From: Rhizobium sp. G21
GTDB lineage: Bacteria > Pseudomonadota > Alphaproteobacteria > Rhizobiales > Rhizobiaceae
Reading direction: 5' to 3'
DNA: 64,000 nt
NCBI RefSeq assembly: GCF_014158035.1
Contig: NZ_JACFXW010000001.1
Coordinates: forward strand, 2,737,501 to 2,801,500
Of the stretch, positions 45,905-57,230 are shown piece after piece. Every line of letters starts with the position of its first letter. Position 1 is the first letter of the stretch. The notes below the pieces were generated by a model. The model was not told the origin of the DNA. It ran no database searches and saw only the letters and a program-made list of their open reading frames with translations. The translations under genes and the position numbers were made by a program.

Positions 45905-47087
45905 CGATTCAAGGCATGGTCGGCATCCCACCGCGCGAGGATCGTCTCGCGCGCTTTGCGGCGCATACGGTCGACGCCGTCACCGCCGTCCAGCGCCCGC
46001 AGCGCCGCGCCTCGGCGATCGCCGAGGGATCGAAGAAATCCGCCAGAAACCCGTTCTCCCCGTCGGTGACGAATTCGCGCACCGGCGCCGTGTTCGAGCC
46101 GATGAAGGCGCAGCCCGTCGACAGCGCTTCGAGCGCCGACCAGGACAGCACGAAAGGCACGGTCAGGTAGATATGCGCGGCCGAAACCTGCAGCACCCGC
46201 CGATAACTGTCATAGGGCAGGGAGCCGACGAAATGCGCGCGCGCCATATCGAGATCGGCCTCGGCCATCACCTCGTCGAAATGCGCTTCCGTGTCGTGCC
46301 CCGAGCCGTAATAGACCGTGCGGTCGCCCACCACGATCGCCTCGACCCGCCGATCCCGTTTCTGAAGCTTTTCTAGAGCGCCGATGAACGGCTTGAAGCC
46401 GCGAAATGGATCGGATCCCCGCGCCACATAAGTGACGACGCGGTCGCCATGTCGGAACGTCCGGCCGGCTGGCGTCGTGTAGGTCGCATCGGGATCGGGC
46501 TTGAGAAGGTCGGTGTCGACGCCGTCGGGGAGCACCTGGATCGCCGATCGGATCGCTGCCGGGAATTGCGACCTCTGCCACTCCGTCGGCGATATCATCA
46601 GGTCCGCCCGCATCAGATCCGACAAGATCGGCATATTGAGAAGGCTGGTCAGGAAGCGGTTCACGTAGCCGCGATCGCCCTCCAGAAACTCCGTGCTCTC
46701 GGCGTTGTTGTTGTAGAACCACTCGCAATATTTGACATATTTGGCGTCGGGAAACACATCCTGCACGAATGCGCCGGTGCCCCAGCCCGTATGGCCATAG
46801 ACGATGTCGGGGATCCAGCCATCGTCTCGAAGCATGAGCGCCCGTTTGACGACGCTCGCCGATTCCCGGATATATTGTTCGGTTTCGAACAAAGAATGAT
46901 GTTCGGGGCGATCGACCTCGACCTCCTGCCCATATTCGACCATCCGCACGCCGTCGACCGGCGGATTGCTCCGCCCGTCCTTCAGTCCGCGATGAAGCGC
47001 GATCACATCATGGCCGCGGGCCACGTAATCGCGCGCGATCCGCGCGAACTGCCCCGGAAAATAGTGATGGATGAACAGGATCTTCAT
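45853..47087 (-). CDS. Glycosyltransferase family 4 (frame break near 3' end)
   Basis: The reconstructed protein has about 411 residues, from MKILFIHHYFPGQFARIARD with the GT-B donor domain from VTYVARGSDPFRGFKPFI and VLSWSALEALSTGCAFIGSN. The frame breaks near 46005-46012; one added base gives IAEAAALRALDGGDG and runs on to a stop at 45853, overlapping the end of the convergent glycosyltransferase by 52 bases. As written it stops at 45909. The ATG at 47087 with AAGG upstream is preferred to the longer frame from 47123. It transfers a sugar of unknown type. Confidence 0.83.
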
Positions 47088-47175
47088 GGCGATCGCCTTG
47101 TTGGCAGTCATCTGGGGCGGCAATTCTCCCGGTCTTCACGCTTCGTCCAAAGGCGCGCTCGAGACGAAACGACCG

Positions 47176-47762
47176 TCAGAAAATGCCGAACAGACGCTTG
47201 CGCTTCTTCGGGCTCATCTCAGCCGTCAGCTTGCGCAGCGACTCGTCGATGCGCATGATGAACACTTCCGTGGCGTCCAGCCGGCTTTCGATGGCGATCA
47301 GTCGGTCGGCGACATTATCCGGCAGATCTACAGAAGCCGCAGGACGGGCCTGATGCGCTTCGATCTGCTCCGCGACCTGCTCCGACAGCGAGTCGATCTC
47401 CTCCTTCAACTGCTGGATCGCCGCGTCATACTGCTCTCCGAAGGCATGCAACAGCGTATCGATCTTGCGATCGTCGCTCGACGCGATCGGCAAAGGCGCC
47501 TCCCCGAGCGGACCGATTGCGCAATCACCATCAAGCCGTCCAAAGAGGTGATATGCGGCGCGAGCACGACATGAAACGCGTGATCGCCCTTGCCGATCTC
47601 CGCGTCGACCAGATCGACGCGCTCGATATTGGCGACGCCGCTGCCGACCACCTGCTGGCCGTACATGACCCGGATGACGAGATGCTCGTCCGGGTTATCC
47701 TCGTTGAACGCCCAGCCAACCAGCTTCCCATCAACCAATTCGTCCGCGCGGCCTGTCAACAT
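47176..47762 (-). CDS. Beta-sandwich plus coiled-coil protein of unknown function (frame break)
   Basis: The reconstructed 195-residue protein starts MLTGRADELVDGKLVGWAFN and contains a compact domain (about residues 5-85) like one attached to rhizobial glycosyltransferases (GWAFNEDNPDEHLVIRV; VDLVDAEIGKGDHAFHV). A run of four C (47502-47505) holds the frame break: one base added gives SVRSGEAPLPIASS. The rest (about 100-190) is largely helical and coiled (QQLKEEIDSLSEQVAEQIEA). It may scaffold glycan enzymes. I do not recognise a named family for the whole. Confidence 0.72.
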
Positions 47763-47775
47763 GGCGTCGCTCTCC

Positions 47776-48579
47776 TCAGAATGTCAGATTTGCAATGACC
47801 GGCACATGATCCGACGGCTTGTCCCAGCCGCGGGCGTCGCGCAGGATCTCGACGCCGGTCAGGTGCGGAGCGAGGTCGGGGGACGACCAGACATGGTCGA
47901 GCCGGCGGCCACGGTCGGAGGCGGCCCAGTCGGCGGCGCGGTAGCTCCACCAGGTGTAGAGCTTGGCGGGTTCGGGCATATGCCGGCGCATCAGGTCCAC
48001 CCAGCCGCCCCGAGCGATCACGTCGAGCAGGCCTTCGGTCTCCACCGGCGTGTGGCTGACGATCTTCAGCATCTGCTTGTGCGACCAGACGTCGTGTTCG
48101 AGCGGCGCGATGTTGAGGTCGCCGACGAGAATGCTGGAGACGCCGGGCTCGCCATCGGCCCTCATCCCCTTCATCTCCTCGATATAGTCGAGTTTGTGGG
48201 CGAATTTCGGATTTTTCACTGCATCCGGTTCGTCGCCGCCGGCCGGCACGTAGAAATTATGCAGCCGGATGCGTTTGCCGCCCGCCTCGAACAGCGCCGA
48301 GACATGGCGCGCATGGCCGACATTGCCGTGGTCGCGGCGATCGATCTCCGACAGCGGCAGTTTGGAGATAATGGCGACGCCGTGATAGCCCTTCTGGCCA
48401 TTGATCGCCTGATGTCGATAGCCACGGGCGTTAAAGGCCTCGGCGGGAAACAGCTCATTGGCGCATTTGGTTTCCTGAAGGCAGAGAATGTCGGGATTCT
48501 TCTCGTCGAGCAGTTTCTCGACGATCGGCAGTCTCAGTCGGACGGAATTGATGTTCCAGGTGGCAAGCGTCAGCGTCAT
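47776..48579 (-). CDS. xthA: Exodeoxyribonuclease III
   Basis: The 267-residue protein is an ExoIII/AP endonuclease for repair of abasic sites. Motifs are TWNINSVRLRLP (Asn), LQETK (metal Glu), LVGDLNIAPLEHDVW (Asp and Asn), RRLDHVW (Asp), and SDHVPVIANL (His). Length is standard. Next to lolA and ftsK on the same strand, an order seen in rhizobia. Confidence 0.95.
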   Translation of the reverse strand: MTLTLATWNINSVRLRLPIVEKLLDEKNPDILCLQETKCANELFPAEAFNARGYRHQAINGQKGYHGVAIISKLPLSEIDRRDHGNVGHARHVSALFEAGGKRIRLHNFYVPAGGDEPDAVKNPKFAHKLDYIEEMKGMRADGEPGVSSILVGDLNIAPLEHDVWSHKQMLKIVSHTPVETEGLLDVIARGGWVDLMRRHMPEPAKLYTWWSYRAADWAASDRGRRLDHVWSSPDLAPHLTGVEILRDARGWDKPSDHVPVIANLTF

Positions 48580-48689
48580 AAAGATTCGTCCGTTTGTTTT
48601 GGCCGGACACTAAACGAACGGCCCGAAAATCCCAATCGATTTTCAGGCCGTCGACGCGATATGCTTCGTCACATCAAGTAAGAAGGCGT

Positions 48690-49336
48690 TCAACGTTGCT
48701 TGGCGAGGATTTCCGGCGGCATGCGGAACACGCGATCGTCGAAGGACAGGCCCGTCTGCACATTGAAGATCATCACGGACGTGTCCTTGCCCTGATTGTC
48801 GGTGATGGTCCACTGCCGGAGGTCATAGGTCTTGGGATCGAACATCATGGTGATGGTCGAGTCGGCGAAGAGAGAGCGGTCGCCGAGCTTGATGGTGATG
48901 AGATCGGGCTCTTCCTTGACGCCGCGCACCATCTTTCCGGTCAGGTCGATCTTGTTGTCGAGCAGCAAAGCGAGCGGTGTCTTCGACAGCGGATAGAGAT
49001 CCCAGGTCTTCAATTTGACATTGCCGATCGCCACGTTGCGGCCGTCGGAGATCACCCGCATCGGCGAGGGGTTCTCATAATTGAAGCGGATCTTGCCGGG
49101 CCGTTCGAGAAAGAACTTGCCGCCGGTCTGCTCGCCGCGCGGGCCGAACTGCACGAATTCACCCCCATGGTCTTCACCGAGGAAAAGTGGTCGGCGATGG
49201 TTTGCGCGACCGACTTGGATTGGGCGGCGGCGAAATCGACAGGCGACAAAGCCAGCAAAGCCGTAAAGCCCAGGCTCGCCAGCACGGAGCGGCGGCTGGC
49301 GGTCTTGAGCGGCGTTTGAAGCGTCTTGCGCGTCAT
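48690..49336 (-). CDS. lolA: Outer-membrane lipoprotein carrier LolA family (frame break)
   Basis: The reconstructed 215-residue protein has a signal peptide with SRRSVLASLGFTALLALSP and cleavage near FAAAQ, then a LolA fold. LolA escorts lipoproteins through the periplasm. A run of five C (49162-49166) breaks the frame: one more base gives VKTMGGEFVQFGPRGEQTGG, as expected for this family (typically starting with a motif like it). As written, the frame with the start ends at 49052. It is 78 bases downstream of ftsK on the same strand, a common order in alphaproteobacteria. Confidence 0.88.
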
Positions 49337-49414
49337 TCTGGTCTCCTTTTTGGCCTTTTCTCCATAGAAAGTGCGGCGCCTTCAAGGCGTTCCGCACAGG
49401 ATGCGAAAAAGCGC

Positions 49415-52095
49415 CTAGCGTGCGAGGACGTCGTCCTCGGTGGGCACGAGGATCTCGCGCTTGCCGGCATGGTTGGCGGGTCCGACGATGCCCTCCTTCT
49501 CCATTCGTTCGATGATCGAGGCGGCGCGGTTGTAGCCGATTCCCAGGCGACGCTGGATATAGGACGTCGAGGCCTTGCCGTCGCGCAACACCACGGCCAC
49601 CGCCTGGTCGTAGGGATCGTCCGATTCCGCCATATTGCCGGTTCCGGCGGGTCCATGGCCGCCCTCGCCATCCTCGTCCTCGTCTTCGGTGATGGCGTCG
49701 AGATATTGCGGCGACCCTTGAGTCTTCAGGAAGGCGACCACATCCTCGACCTCGCCGTCGGAGACGAAGGGGCCGTGAACGCGCTGAATGCGTCCGCCGC
49801 CGGCCATATAGAGCATGTCGCCCATGCCGAGCAGCTGTTCGGCGCCCTGTTCGCCCAAAATGGTGCGGCTGTCGATCTTCGACGTCACCTGGAAGGAGAT
49901 GCGAGTGGGGAAGTTGGCCTTGATCGTGCCGGTGATCACGTCGACGGAAGGACGCTGGGTGGCCATGATGACATGGATGCCGGCGGCGCGGGCCATCTGG
50001 GCCAGCCGCTGCACGGCGCCCTCGATATCCTTGCCGGCCACCATCATCAGGTCGGCCATTTCGTCGATGATCACCACGATATAGGGCAGCGGCTTGAGGT
50101 CGAATTCCTCACTCTCATAGATCGCCTCGCCGGTCTGGCGGTCGAAGCCGGTCTGCACCGTGCGGGTGATCTGCTCGCCTTTTCGTGCGCCTGGGTCACG
50201 CGGGCGTTGAAGCCGTCGATATTGCGAACGCCGATCTTGGACATCTTCTTGTAGCGCTCTTCCATTTCGCGCACCGTCCATTTCAGCGCCACGACGGCCT
50301 TCTTCGGATCGGTGACGACGGGCGAGAGCAGATGCGGAATGCCGTCATAGACGGACAGTTCGAGCATCTTGGGATCGATCATGATCAGGCGGCACTGTTC
50401 CGGCGTCATCTTGTAGAGCAGCGACAGGATCATGGTGTTGATGGCCACCGACTTGCCCGAGCCGGTGGTGCCGGCGACGAGCAGATGCGGCATCTTGGCG
50501 AGATCGGCGATCACGGGTTCGCCGCCGATCGTCTTGCCGAGCGCGACGCCGAGCTTGGCCTTGGAGCCGTCGAAATCGCGCGAGGCGAACATTTCGCGAA
50601 GATAGACCATCTCTCTGTTGCGGTTCGGCAGTTCGATGCCGATGGCGTTGCGGCCGGGCACGACGGCGACGCGGGCGGCGATGGCGCTCATCGAGCGGGC
50701 GATGTCGTCGGCCAGCCCGATGACGCGGGAGGATTTGATCCCCGGCGCCGGCTCGAGTTCATAAAGCGTCACCACCGGGCCGGGGCGGACATGGATGATG
50801 TTGCCCTTGACGCCGAAATCGTCGAGCACGCCTTCGAGAATGCGGGCGTTCTGCTCCAGAGCGTCGGTCGACAGCGTCGCGTCGCGCGCCACGTTCTTCG
50901 GCTCTGCGAGCAGACCGATCGGCGGCAGGTCGAAGCCGTTGTCGGTGCGGGGCGCGGGCTGGATGGAGCGCGCGGCCATGCGCGGCTGCGGCGCACGGGC
51001 GGCTTGCGGCTGCGGGGCTGGCTGTATCGGCGCCGGGCGGCGGGCGCCGCGCGGTTCGGCCTTCACAGTCCAGTCGCCGTCGTCGTCGTCCTCGTCGTCC
51101 GCCAGCAGGCCGGCGGGACGGTGGCGGTCGAGCTCCAGCGCGTCGTCGTCCTCTTCCTCGTCGTCATCGTAACCGGCGTCGAGCGGCGGCGAAGAGATGA
51201 TGCGGCGGAGATAGGGGCGCTTGTCTTCGCTGAGATCCGGCTCCACCCGTCCGCCCGCCGATTGCAGGCCGAATTCCTCGTCGTTGAGATCGAAGGGATG
51301 CTCGATGTCGCGGCGCGATTGCGGGCGTCCCTGCTTGCCGGCCATCCGGCGCATCCGCGCCTTGAGCGAAAACATCGCATGCGCCGCATAGCCGCGGATG
51401 AAGGCGAAGGCGCTTTCGCGCTCGTCGTCTTCCTCGATCAGGCTCGCCTGTTGCGACGCGCGGGCATGCCGGATCGGCATCACGGCGCGGGCTTCGTCTT
51501 CCTCGTTTTCTTCCGGCTCTTCGGTGACGATCAGATTGGCGGCGAAGGCGAGCAGGCCGAAAGCGGGCGCGGCGCAGATCGTTCCGATCACGGCGGCGAG
51601 GGCGCCTTGCGGATAGGCGCCGATGAACAGGCCGGGAAATTTCAGGATCATGTCGCCGAACACGCCGCCGAGCCCGTTGGGAATCGGCCATGTCGCCGGC
51701 GCCTGGAAGCACGACAGGGCCCCCGCCGCCAGCACAGAGCCGGCGAACCAGGCCGCGCCGCGCTTGATCAACCGGTAGACCGGCACATTGAGGATCATCA
51801 TCAGCGCCCAGGCGAAAACGGGCAGCAGCGCCATCACCGAGGCCAGGCCGAAGAACTGCATCATCATGTCGGCGAAATAGGCGCCGCCGGAGCCGAGCAG
51901 ATTGGTCGGCTCGCGGGACGTGGCGTTGGAATAGCTGGGGTCCAGCACGTCCCAGGTCGACAGCGCGGTGACGGCCAGGCCGAGAAGGCCGAGCAGCGCG
52001 AAGCCCGACACCGCCTTGGTCTGTCGCCAGAGGAAGGAGGTCAGGATAAAGCGCAGGGAGCGGTTTTCGTAGTCCGCCGGGATGCTTCTCGCCAT
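49415..52095 (-). CDS. ftsK: DNA translocase FtsK (frame break)
   Basis: The reconstructed protein is about 893 residues: four N-terminal membrane segments (residues about 25-190), a charged linker, and the RecA-like motor with Walker [19 protein letters not shown] and Walker [14 protein letters not shown]. The C-terminal gamma domain [20 protein letters not shown] reads KOPS-type DNA. A break at 50178-50183 (run of T on the plus strand) splits the motor; one base added gives [15 protein letters not shown]. FtsK coordinates chromosome separation and division and is expected to be essential here, so the break is probably an error. The ATG at 52095 ([10 protein letters not shown]) is preferred over 52131. 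Confidence 0.92.
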
Positions 52096-52214
52096 GGATG
52101 TCGACTCGCCGCGTTCGCAAATGCCGTTCACGGCCGCTGAGAAACGCGGCCAGATTGCTCGAACTTTAGCGGCAGAGAGTTAATCGAGCATTAACCATGG
52201 GTGTTCGGCGGGCG

Positions 52215-53590
52215 TTAACCCTCATGCTTGTCCACGGTTTCGCGCCAGCGGCGGGCGTATTCGACAAGGCGCGGGTCGGGGGCGGGCGCCGTCTTGCCTG
52301 CCGCCTTCATCCGACCGGCGCGACCGAGCGCGAGCGCTGCGGCGCCGGCGCTGGTGCCGGTCGCGCCGGCGCCGCCGGTTTCCACCGCACGGCCCGTCGC
52401 CGCGCCGAGCATGTCGAGATAATCGGCGTTGGCGGCAAACGGGCCCTCGACGATGCTCGGCCCGTCCGCGCCGATCAGCTCCAGGCAGACGCCGGTCATC
52501 AGGCCGAGATAGAGCGAGGCCGCATAGAGCCGGGCTCCGGGCGTGAGCGCCTCGACCGGATGCGTCCAGCCGCCCTTGCGGCCGATGAAGGGGCCGGTGT
52601 CCATCGGCTTGGAGGGCAGGAACATCAAGCCGCCGTCGAGCACGGCGCGCTTGTCGTCGTCCCCCACCTTCGCCTGCGGATCCGCCTCCAGCGCAGCGAA
52701 CGCCCGGCCGCCCATGAAGCGGGAGGAGGGGACCGGGTCGCCATAGGCGTTGACATTCATCAGCGTGTCGCGCGCGGGGTCGAGCTCAATCTTTCGTCCG
52801 CCGATCGCAAAGCAGATCACCCAGGTTCCGGTCGACACCACCGAGAAGGGCGCGGCCCGCGCCTTGAGATGGGTCAGCAGCGAGGCGTTGGAATCATGCA
52901 GGCCGCCAAACACCGGCAGACCCTCGGCGAGCCCCAGCTCGGCGGCGGTCTCGCGCGTCAATCCGCCCACCGGCTCGAAGGCGTCGCTCATCGGCGGCAT
53001 CATCAGGCGCCAGTCCATTTTCTCGACCAGCGAGGAATAATCGCGCGCATGCGGATTCCAGAGATCGGTATGGGCACCGAGCGAGGTCATTTCGCTGACG
53101 CGTTGGCCGGTGAGCCTGAAAGCCCAGTATTGCGGATAGGGGATGATCGTCGCCACCCGTGCGAAGTCTTCCGGATAGCGCGTCTGCTGCCAATAAAGCT
53201 GCGCGCCGACATTCAGCCCCGCCGCCAGCCGGGGCGAACCGGTCTCGTCGAAGCCGGGGCGGATCGCGTCATAGTCCGCCGCCGTCTCGTCGACGCCGTG
53301 ATGCTCGTAATCCAGCATCGGCAGCGCGAGGTCGCCCTTGTCATCCAGAAGGATGATCGAGGCGCCATGGGCGCTGATCGAGATCGCATCGATCCGATGG
53401 TTCCGCGCGAGCTCAGTCAGCGCTTCCTTGATGAAGCGCCAGAGCCCGTCGATGTCGTGATGCGGGTAGGGGGCTCGTCGATCACCCGGTTGGGCGCGCG
53501 CCTGACATCGCTTTCCCTGCCTTCCACGAGATCGAACAGCGCCAGTTTGGCGTTGGTCTTGCCGATGTCGATGACCGCGATATACCGCAT
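52215..53590 (-). CDS. rhaK: L-rhamnulokinase-like FGGY kinase (frame break)
   Basis: The reconstructed 458-residue protein begins MRYIAVIDIGKTNAKLALFD, the phosphate-binding loop of FGGY sugar kinases. A run of five G (53469-53473) breaks the frame; one more base gives DEPPYPHHDIDGLWRFIKEAL, a proper join. The second domain carries STGTWVICFAIGG and GGAGATGTSAGAAALALG. As the last gene of the rhaRSTPQK operon it would phosphorylate L-rhamnulose. Experiments on Rhizobium RhaK also tie it to transport activity. It lies only 8 bases after rhaQ. Confidence 0.87.
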
Positions 53591-53598
53591 GGCTGACC

Positions 53599-54612
53599 TC
53601 AGGCTTTGGCGCGGCGCCGGCCGAGCCGAGCGATCAGCGTCGGCATGGCGATCACCAGGATCAGCATCAGGCCGATGAAGATCGACATCACGATGCCCGG
53701 CACATTGAGCAGGCCGAGGCCGAATGTCACCAGCCCCATGATCACCGCGGCCAACACCACGCCGAGGATCGAGCCCGAGCCGCCATTGATGTTGATCCCG
53801 CCGAGCACCACCATGGTGATGGCTTCGAGTTCGAGGCCGGTGGCGATCGACGGCCGCGTCGAGCCGAGCCGGGCGGTCAGGCAGACGGCGGCGAGGCCCG
53901 CCATCAGCCCGGTCAGCGCGAACAGGATGAATTTCACACGGTTCACCTTCACGCCCGAAAACATCGCCGCCGTCTGGTTGTTGCCGATCGCAAAGACGGT
54001 GCGGCGAAAACTCGTCCGGTGCAACAGGACATGGAAGAGGATGGCGAGGCCGACGAACAGCACGAGCTCGAAGGAGAACACCCACCAGACATAGCCCTGG
54101 CCGAACCAGGAGAATTCTTCAGGATAGCCGGTATAGGCCTTGTCGCCGAGAATGATGAAGGAGACGCCGCGAAACAGGCTCATCGTGCCGATGGTCACCA
54201 CGATCGAGGGCAGGCCGAGGCCGGTGACCAGATAGCCGTTGATCATGCCGCAGACCAGGCCGGCGGCCAGTCCCACCGCCACGAGTTCATAGGGACCGGC
54301 GCCCGCCTTGAGCGCTGCGCCCATCAGCGTCGAGGCGACCGCGATGATCGAGGCGACAGACAGGTCGATTTCGCCGGAAATGATCACCAGCGCCAGCGCC
54401 AGCGCCACGATCGCCTTTTCGGTGAAGTTGAAGGTGGCGTCCGACAGGTTCCAGGGATCGAGGAAATAGGGCGAGGCGAAGGAATTGACGATGAAGATCG
54501 CCGCCATCACGGCGAACAACAGGCTTTCCCAGCTCCTGACCGCTCGTTGCCCCGGCGTTCTCAGCCGGTCGGGAATAGTCCGTGGCGTCATGGTTTCGGC
54601 AGCAGTGCTCAT
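53599..54612 (-). CDS. rhaQ: Rhamnose ABC transporter permease
   Basis: This 337-residue inner-membrane protein is an RbsC-type permease of the CUT2 sugar ABC family, with about 8-10 hydrophobic segments. Family stretches include ALALVIISGEIDLSVASI, GLGLPSIVVTIGTMSLFRG and GGININGGSGSILGVVLAAV. Its ATG overlaps the stop of rhaP by four bases. With RhaP, RhaT and RhaS it forms the importer. Rhamnose as substrate is inferred from the operon, including rhaD and rhaI. Confidence 0.88.
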   Translation of the reverse strand: MSTAAETMTPRTIPDRLRTPGQRAVRSWESLLFAVMAAIFIVNSFASPYFLDPWNLSDATFNFTEKAIVALALALVIISGEIDLSVASIIAVASTLMGAALKAGAGPYELVAVGLAAGLVCGMINGYLVTGLGLPSIVVTIGTMSLFRGVSFIILGDKAYTGYPEEFSWFGQGYVWWVFSFELVLFVGLAILFHVLLHRTSFRRTVFAIGNNQTAAMFSGVKVNRVKFILFALTGLMAGLAAVCLTARLGSTRPSIATGLELEAITMVVLGGININGGSGSILGVVLAAVIMGLVTFGLGLLNVPGIVMSIFIGLMLILVIAMPTLIARLGRRRAKA

Positions 54613-55588
54613 GCGACGACCTCCGCGCTTTTAGGATGACGCGCCCCTTCTTGCGTTCGGCGCGGGCGTTGAAGGCGACGGCGAGGATGATCACGGCGCC
54701 GGAGATCGCCAATTGCCAGAAGGGCGAGATGTTGATGACCGGCAGCGCATTCTTGATCACGCCGAGAAACAGCGCGCCGAGCACCGCGCCCGCGACCGAG
54801 CCGATGCCGCCGGCGATCGAGACGCCGCCGATCACGCAGGCCGCCACGACGTCGAGTTCGAAGCCGAGCGCGATATCGACATAGGCGACCGCATAGCGCG
54901 CGATCCAGAGATAGCCTGCCAGCCCCGACAGCGCGCCCGCGACGATGAAGGCGATGAAGCGGGTGCGGCCGGGATCGATGCCGGCATAGATGGCGGCATT
55001 GGCGTTGCCGCCCACCGCATAGAAGGCGCGGCCGGTGGTGGTGCGGCCGAGCATAACCGTTATGATGGCGATGACGACGAGCGACGACAGGCTGAGCAGC
55101 GACAGGCCGAACAGATGGTCGCGCGGCAGCGCCTTGAAGGCGTCGGTCATCTCATGCGCATTGATCCATTTGCCGTTGGTCAGGAGGAAGATGACGCCGC
55201 GATAGACGGTCATGGTGCCCAGGGTCACGACGATCGGCGGCATGTCGAGTTTCCAGACCAGGAGGCCGTTGACCGCGCCGAGCGCTGCGCCGAGCGCAAT
55301 CGCGATCAGCACGATCACCGGGATCGGCAGGCCGGGAAAGGCGTTGTTGAGCATGGCCGCGACCATGCCGGTCAGCGCCAGCGTCGCGGCTGTGGAGAGA
55401 TCCACGCATCTGGTCAGGATCACCGCCATCTGGCCGAGCGCCAGGATGATCAGGATCGAGGTGTCGGCATAGACATTGCCGAGGCTCGCCGGCGAGATGA
55501 AGGAGGGAAAGCGGGCGGCGATCAGCAGCGTGAGCGCGGCGATGGCGATCATCAGCTGAATTTCGCGCTGGCGGAGCAATTTGATCAT
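54609..55588 (-). CDS. rhaP: Rhamnose ABC transporter permease (frame break at the end)
   Basis: This 326-residue permease is the partner of RhaQ, with LILALGQMAVILTRCVDLSTA (the family Asp-Leu-Ser), MPPIVVTLGTMTVYRGVI and GGVSIAGGIGSVAGAVLGA. In a run of four T (54629-54632 on the plus strand) one base is missing: restoring it gives the short tail AEVVA and a TGA overlapping the rhaQ start as ATGA. As written the frame reads on wrongly into rhaQ to 54287. Its start overlaps the rhaT stop by four bases. Confidence 0.88.
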
Positions 55589-57102
55589 GCCGCGTCTCCA
55601 ATGCCGGCGGCGGCGCGCACCAGGGCTTCGGCGGTCAGTCCCTCACGGGCGTATTCGCCGACGATGCGGCCTTCGCGCATCACGATCACCCGGTCGGCCA
55701 TGCCGAGAATTTCAGGAATCTCCGAAGACACCATGATCACCGACAGGCCTTCGGCGGCCAGCTCGCTCATGAATTCATGCACGGCGGCCTTGGAGCCGAT
55801 GTCGATGCCCTTGGTGGGTTCGTCGAGAATGATGACTTTGGGTTTGGTGGCCAGCCATTTGGCGATGACCACTTTCTGCTGGTTGCCGCCCGACAGCGTG
55901 CCGACGGGCTGGTCGAGCGAGGCGGCGCGCAGATCGAGCCGCTGGGTGTAGTCGCGCGCCAGCTTGAACTCTTCGGCGAGCCGCAGGAAGCCGCGCCGCG
56001 AGGTGCGCGACAAGGACGGCAGCGTCACATTCTCGAAGATCGGCATGGCGGTGATCGCGCCCTGGCGGCCGCGCTCCTCCGGCACATAGACGATCCCCTT
56101 GGCGATCGCCTCGTCGGGGCTGCGGATCACGGCGACATCGCCATCGATGCGGATCGCGCCCTTGGATGGTTTGGTCACGCCGATCAGAGACTGCATGAAT
56201 TCCGAACGGCCGGCGCCGACCAGCCCGTAAAAGCCGAGGATCTCGCCGCGCCTGAGTTCAAAGCCGATGCCGTCGAATTCGGTCGGATGACAATAGCCGG
56301 CCACCGTCAGCACCGAAGGGCCTGGTTCGACCGTCTTCTTGGGAAAGACCTGGCCGATGTCGCGGCCCACCATCATCCTGACCAGCTGGTCCTGGCTCGC
56401 GTCGCGGATCAGCCCTTCGCCGACCATCTGGCCGTCGCGAAAGACGGTGTAGCGGTCGGCGATCTTGAAGATCTCGTCGAATTTGTGAGTGATGAACAGG
56501 ATCGCCTTGCCGTCGGCCTTGAGACGCTCGACCAGCTCATAGAGCTCGTGGATTTCCTTATGCGACAGCGCCGCCGTCGGCTCGTCCATGATCACCACGC
56601 GCGCGTCGACCGACAGCGCCCGCGCAATGGCGACCAGATGTCTTGAAGCGATGGAGAGATCGCGGAGCCTGACGCGCGGATCGAAACTCGCGCCGGCGCG
56701 GCCGAGCAGCGTTTCGGCCTCGGCATACATCTTCTTCCAGTCGATCAGGCCGAAGCGGTTCTTTGGCGCATGTCCGAGAAAGATGTTTTCGGCGACCGAG
56801 AGTTCGTCGAACAGCACGGTTTCCTGGTGGATGGCGGTGATGCCCTGCCTCAACGCCGCAAACGCGCTCGGCAGTTCAGTCGGCATGCCGTTGATCTCGA
56901 TGGCGCCGTCGTCGGGCTGGTAGATGCCGGTCATCACCTTGACCAGCGTCGATTTGCCGGCGCCGTTTTCGCCGATCAGCGCCGTGACCTGGCCGGGATG
57001 CAGCGCGAGATCGACATTGGAAAGAGCGCGCACGCCGGGAAAGGATTTCGAGATTCCCTTCAGCCGGACCGTCGGTGTGTTGAGCATGGCGACGACATTC
57101 AT
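55585..57102 (-). CDS. rhaT: Rhamnose ABC transporter, ATP-binding protein
   Basis: The 505-residue protein has the two ATPase halves of RbsA/CUT2 subunits. First half: Walker A LIGENGAGKSTLVKVM, Walker B RVVIMDEPTAAL. Second half: a degenerate Walker A GLVGAGRSEFMQSL, signature LSGGNQQKVVIAKWL and Walker B VIILDEPTKGID, the usual asymmetry. I start at the ATG at 57102 (MNVVAMLNT); the frame's further extension to 57807 overlaps rhaS and is a shadow. It powers rhamnose import with RhaP/RhaQ. Confidence 0.92.
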   Translation of the reverse strand: MNVVAMLNTPTVRLKGISKSFPGVRALSNVDLALHPGQVTALIGENGAGKSTLVKVMTGIYQPDDGAIEINGMPTELPSAFAALRQGITAIHQETVLFDELSVAENIFLGHAPKNRFGLIDWKKMYAEAETLLGRAGASFDPRVRLRDLSIASRHLVAIARALSVDARVVIMDEPTAALSHKEIHELYELVERLKADGKAILFITHKFDEIFKIADRYTVFRDGQMVGEGLIRDASQDQLVRMMVGRDIGQVFPKKTVEPGPSVLTVAGYCHPTEFDGIGFELRRGEILGFYGLVGAGRSEFMQSLIGVTKPSKGAIRIDGDVAVIRSPDEAIAKGIVYVPEERGRQGAITAMPIFENVTLPSLSRTSRRGFLRLAEEFKLARDYTQRLDLRAASLDQPVGTLSGGNQQKVVIAKWLATKPKVIILDEPTKGIDIGSKAAVHEFMSELAAEGLSVIMVSSEIPEILGMADRVIVMREGRIVGEYAREGLTAEALVRAAAGIGDAA

Positions 57103-57230
57103 GAGAGCTGAACCGAAAGAGAAAGAGCGACCGGCGCGGCGCGCAATCAAGCCCGCCGTCGTCTTGGGATCAACCGTTCCCGCTGGGCTCGAAGGCCCGG
57201 CGAGAACAGCGTCTTGGTGAGGTTGCCGGA

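Noticed and set aside
49415..52095. ftsK as a true pseudogene
   Set aside because: The break is one base in a run, the two parts join perfectly, and the gene is expected to be essential, so a sequence error is more likely.
54287..54608. Apparent C-terminal extension of RhaP into rhaQ
   Set aside because: Caused by the frame break at 54629-54632. The extension is the shadow of rhaQ, not a fusion.
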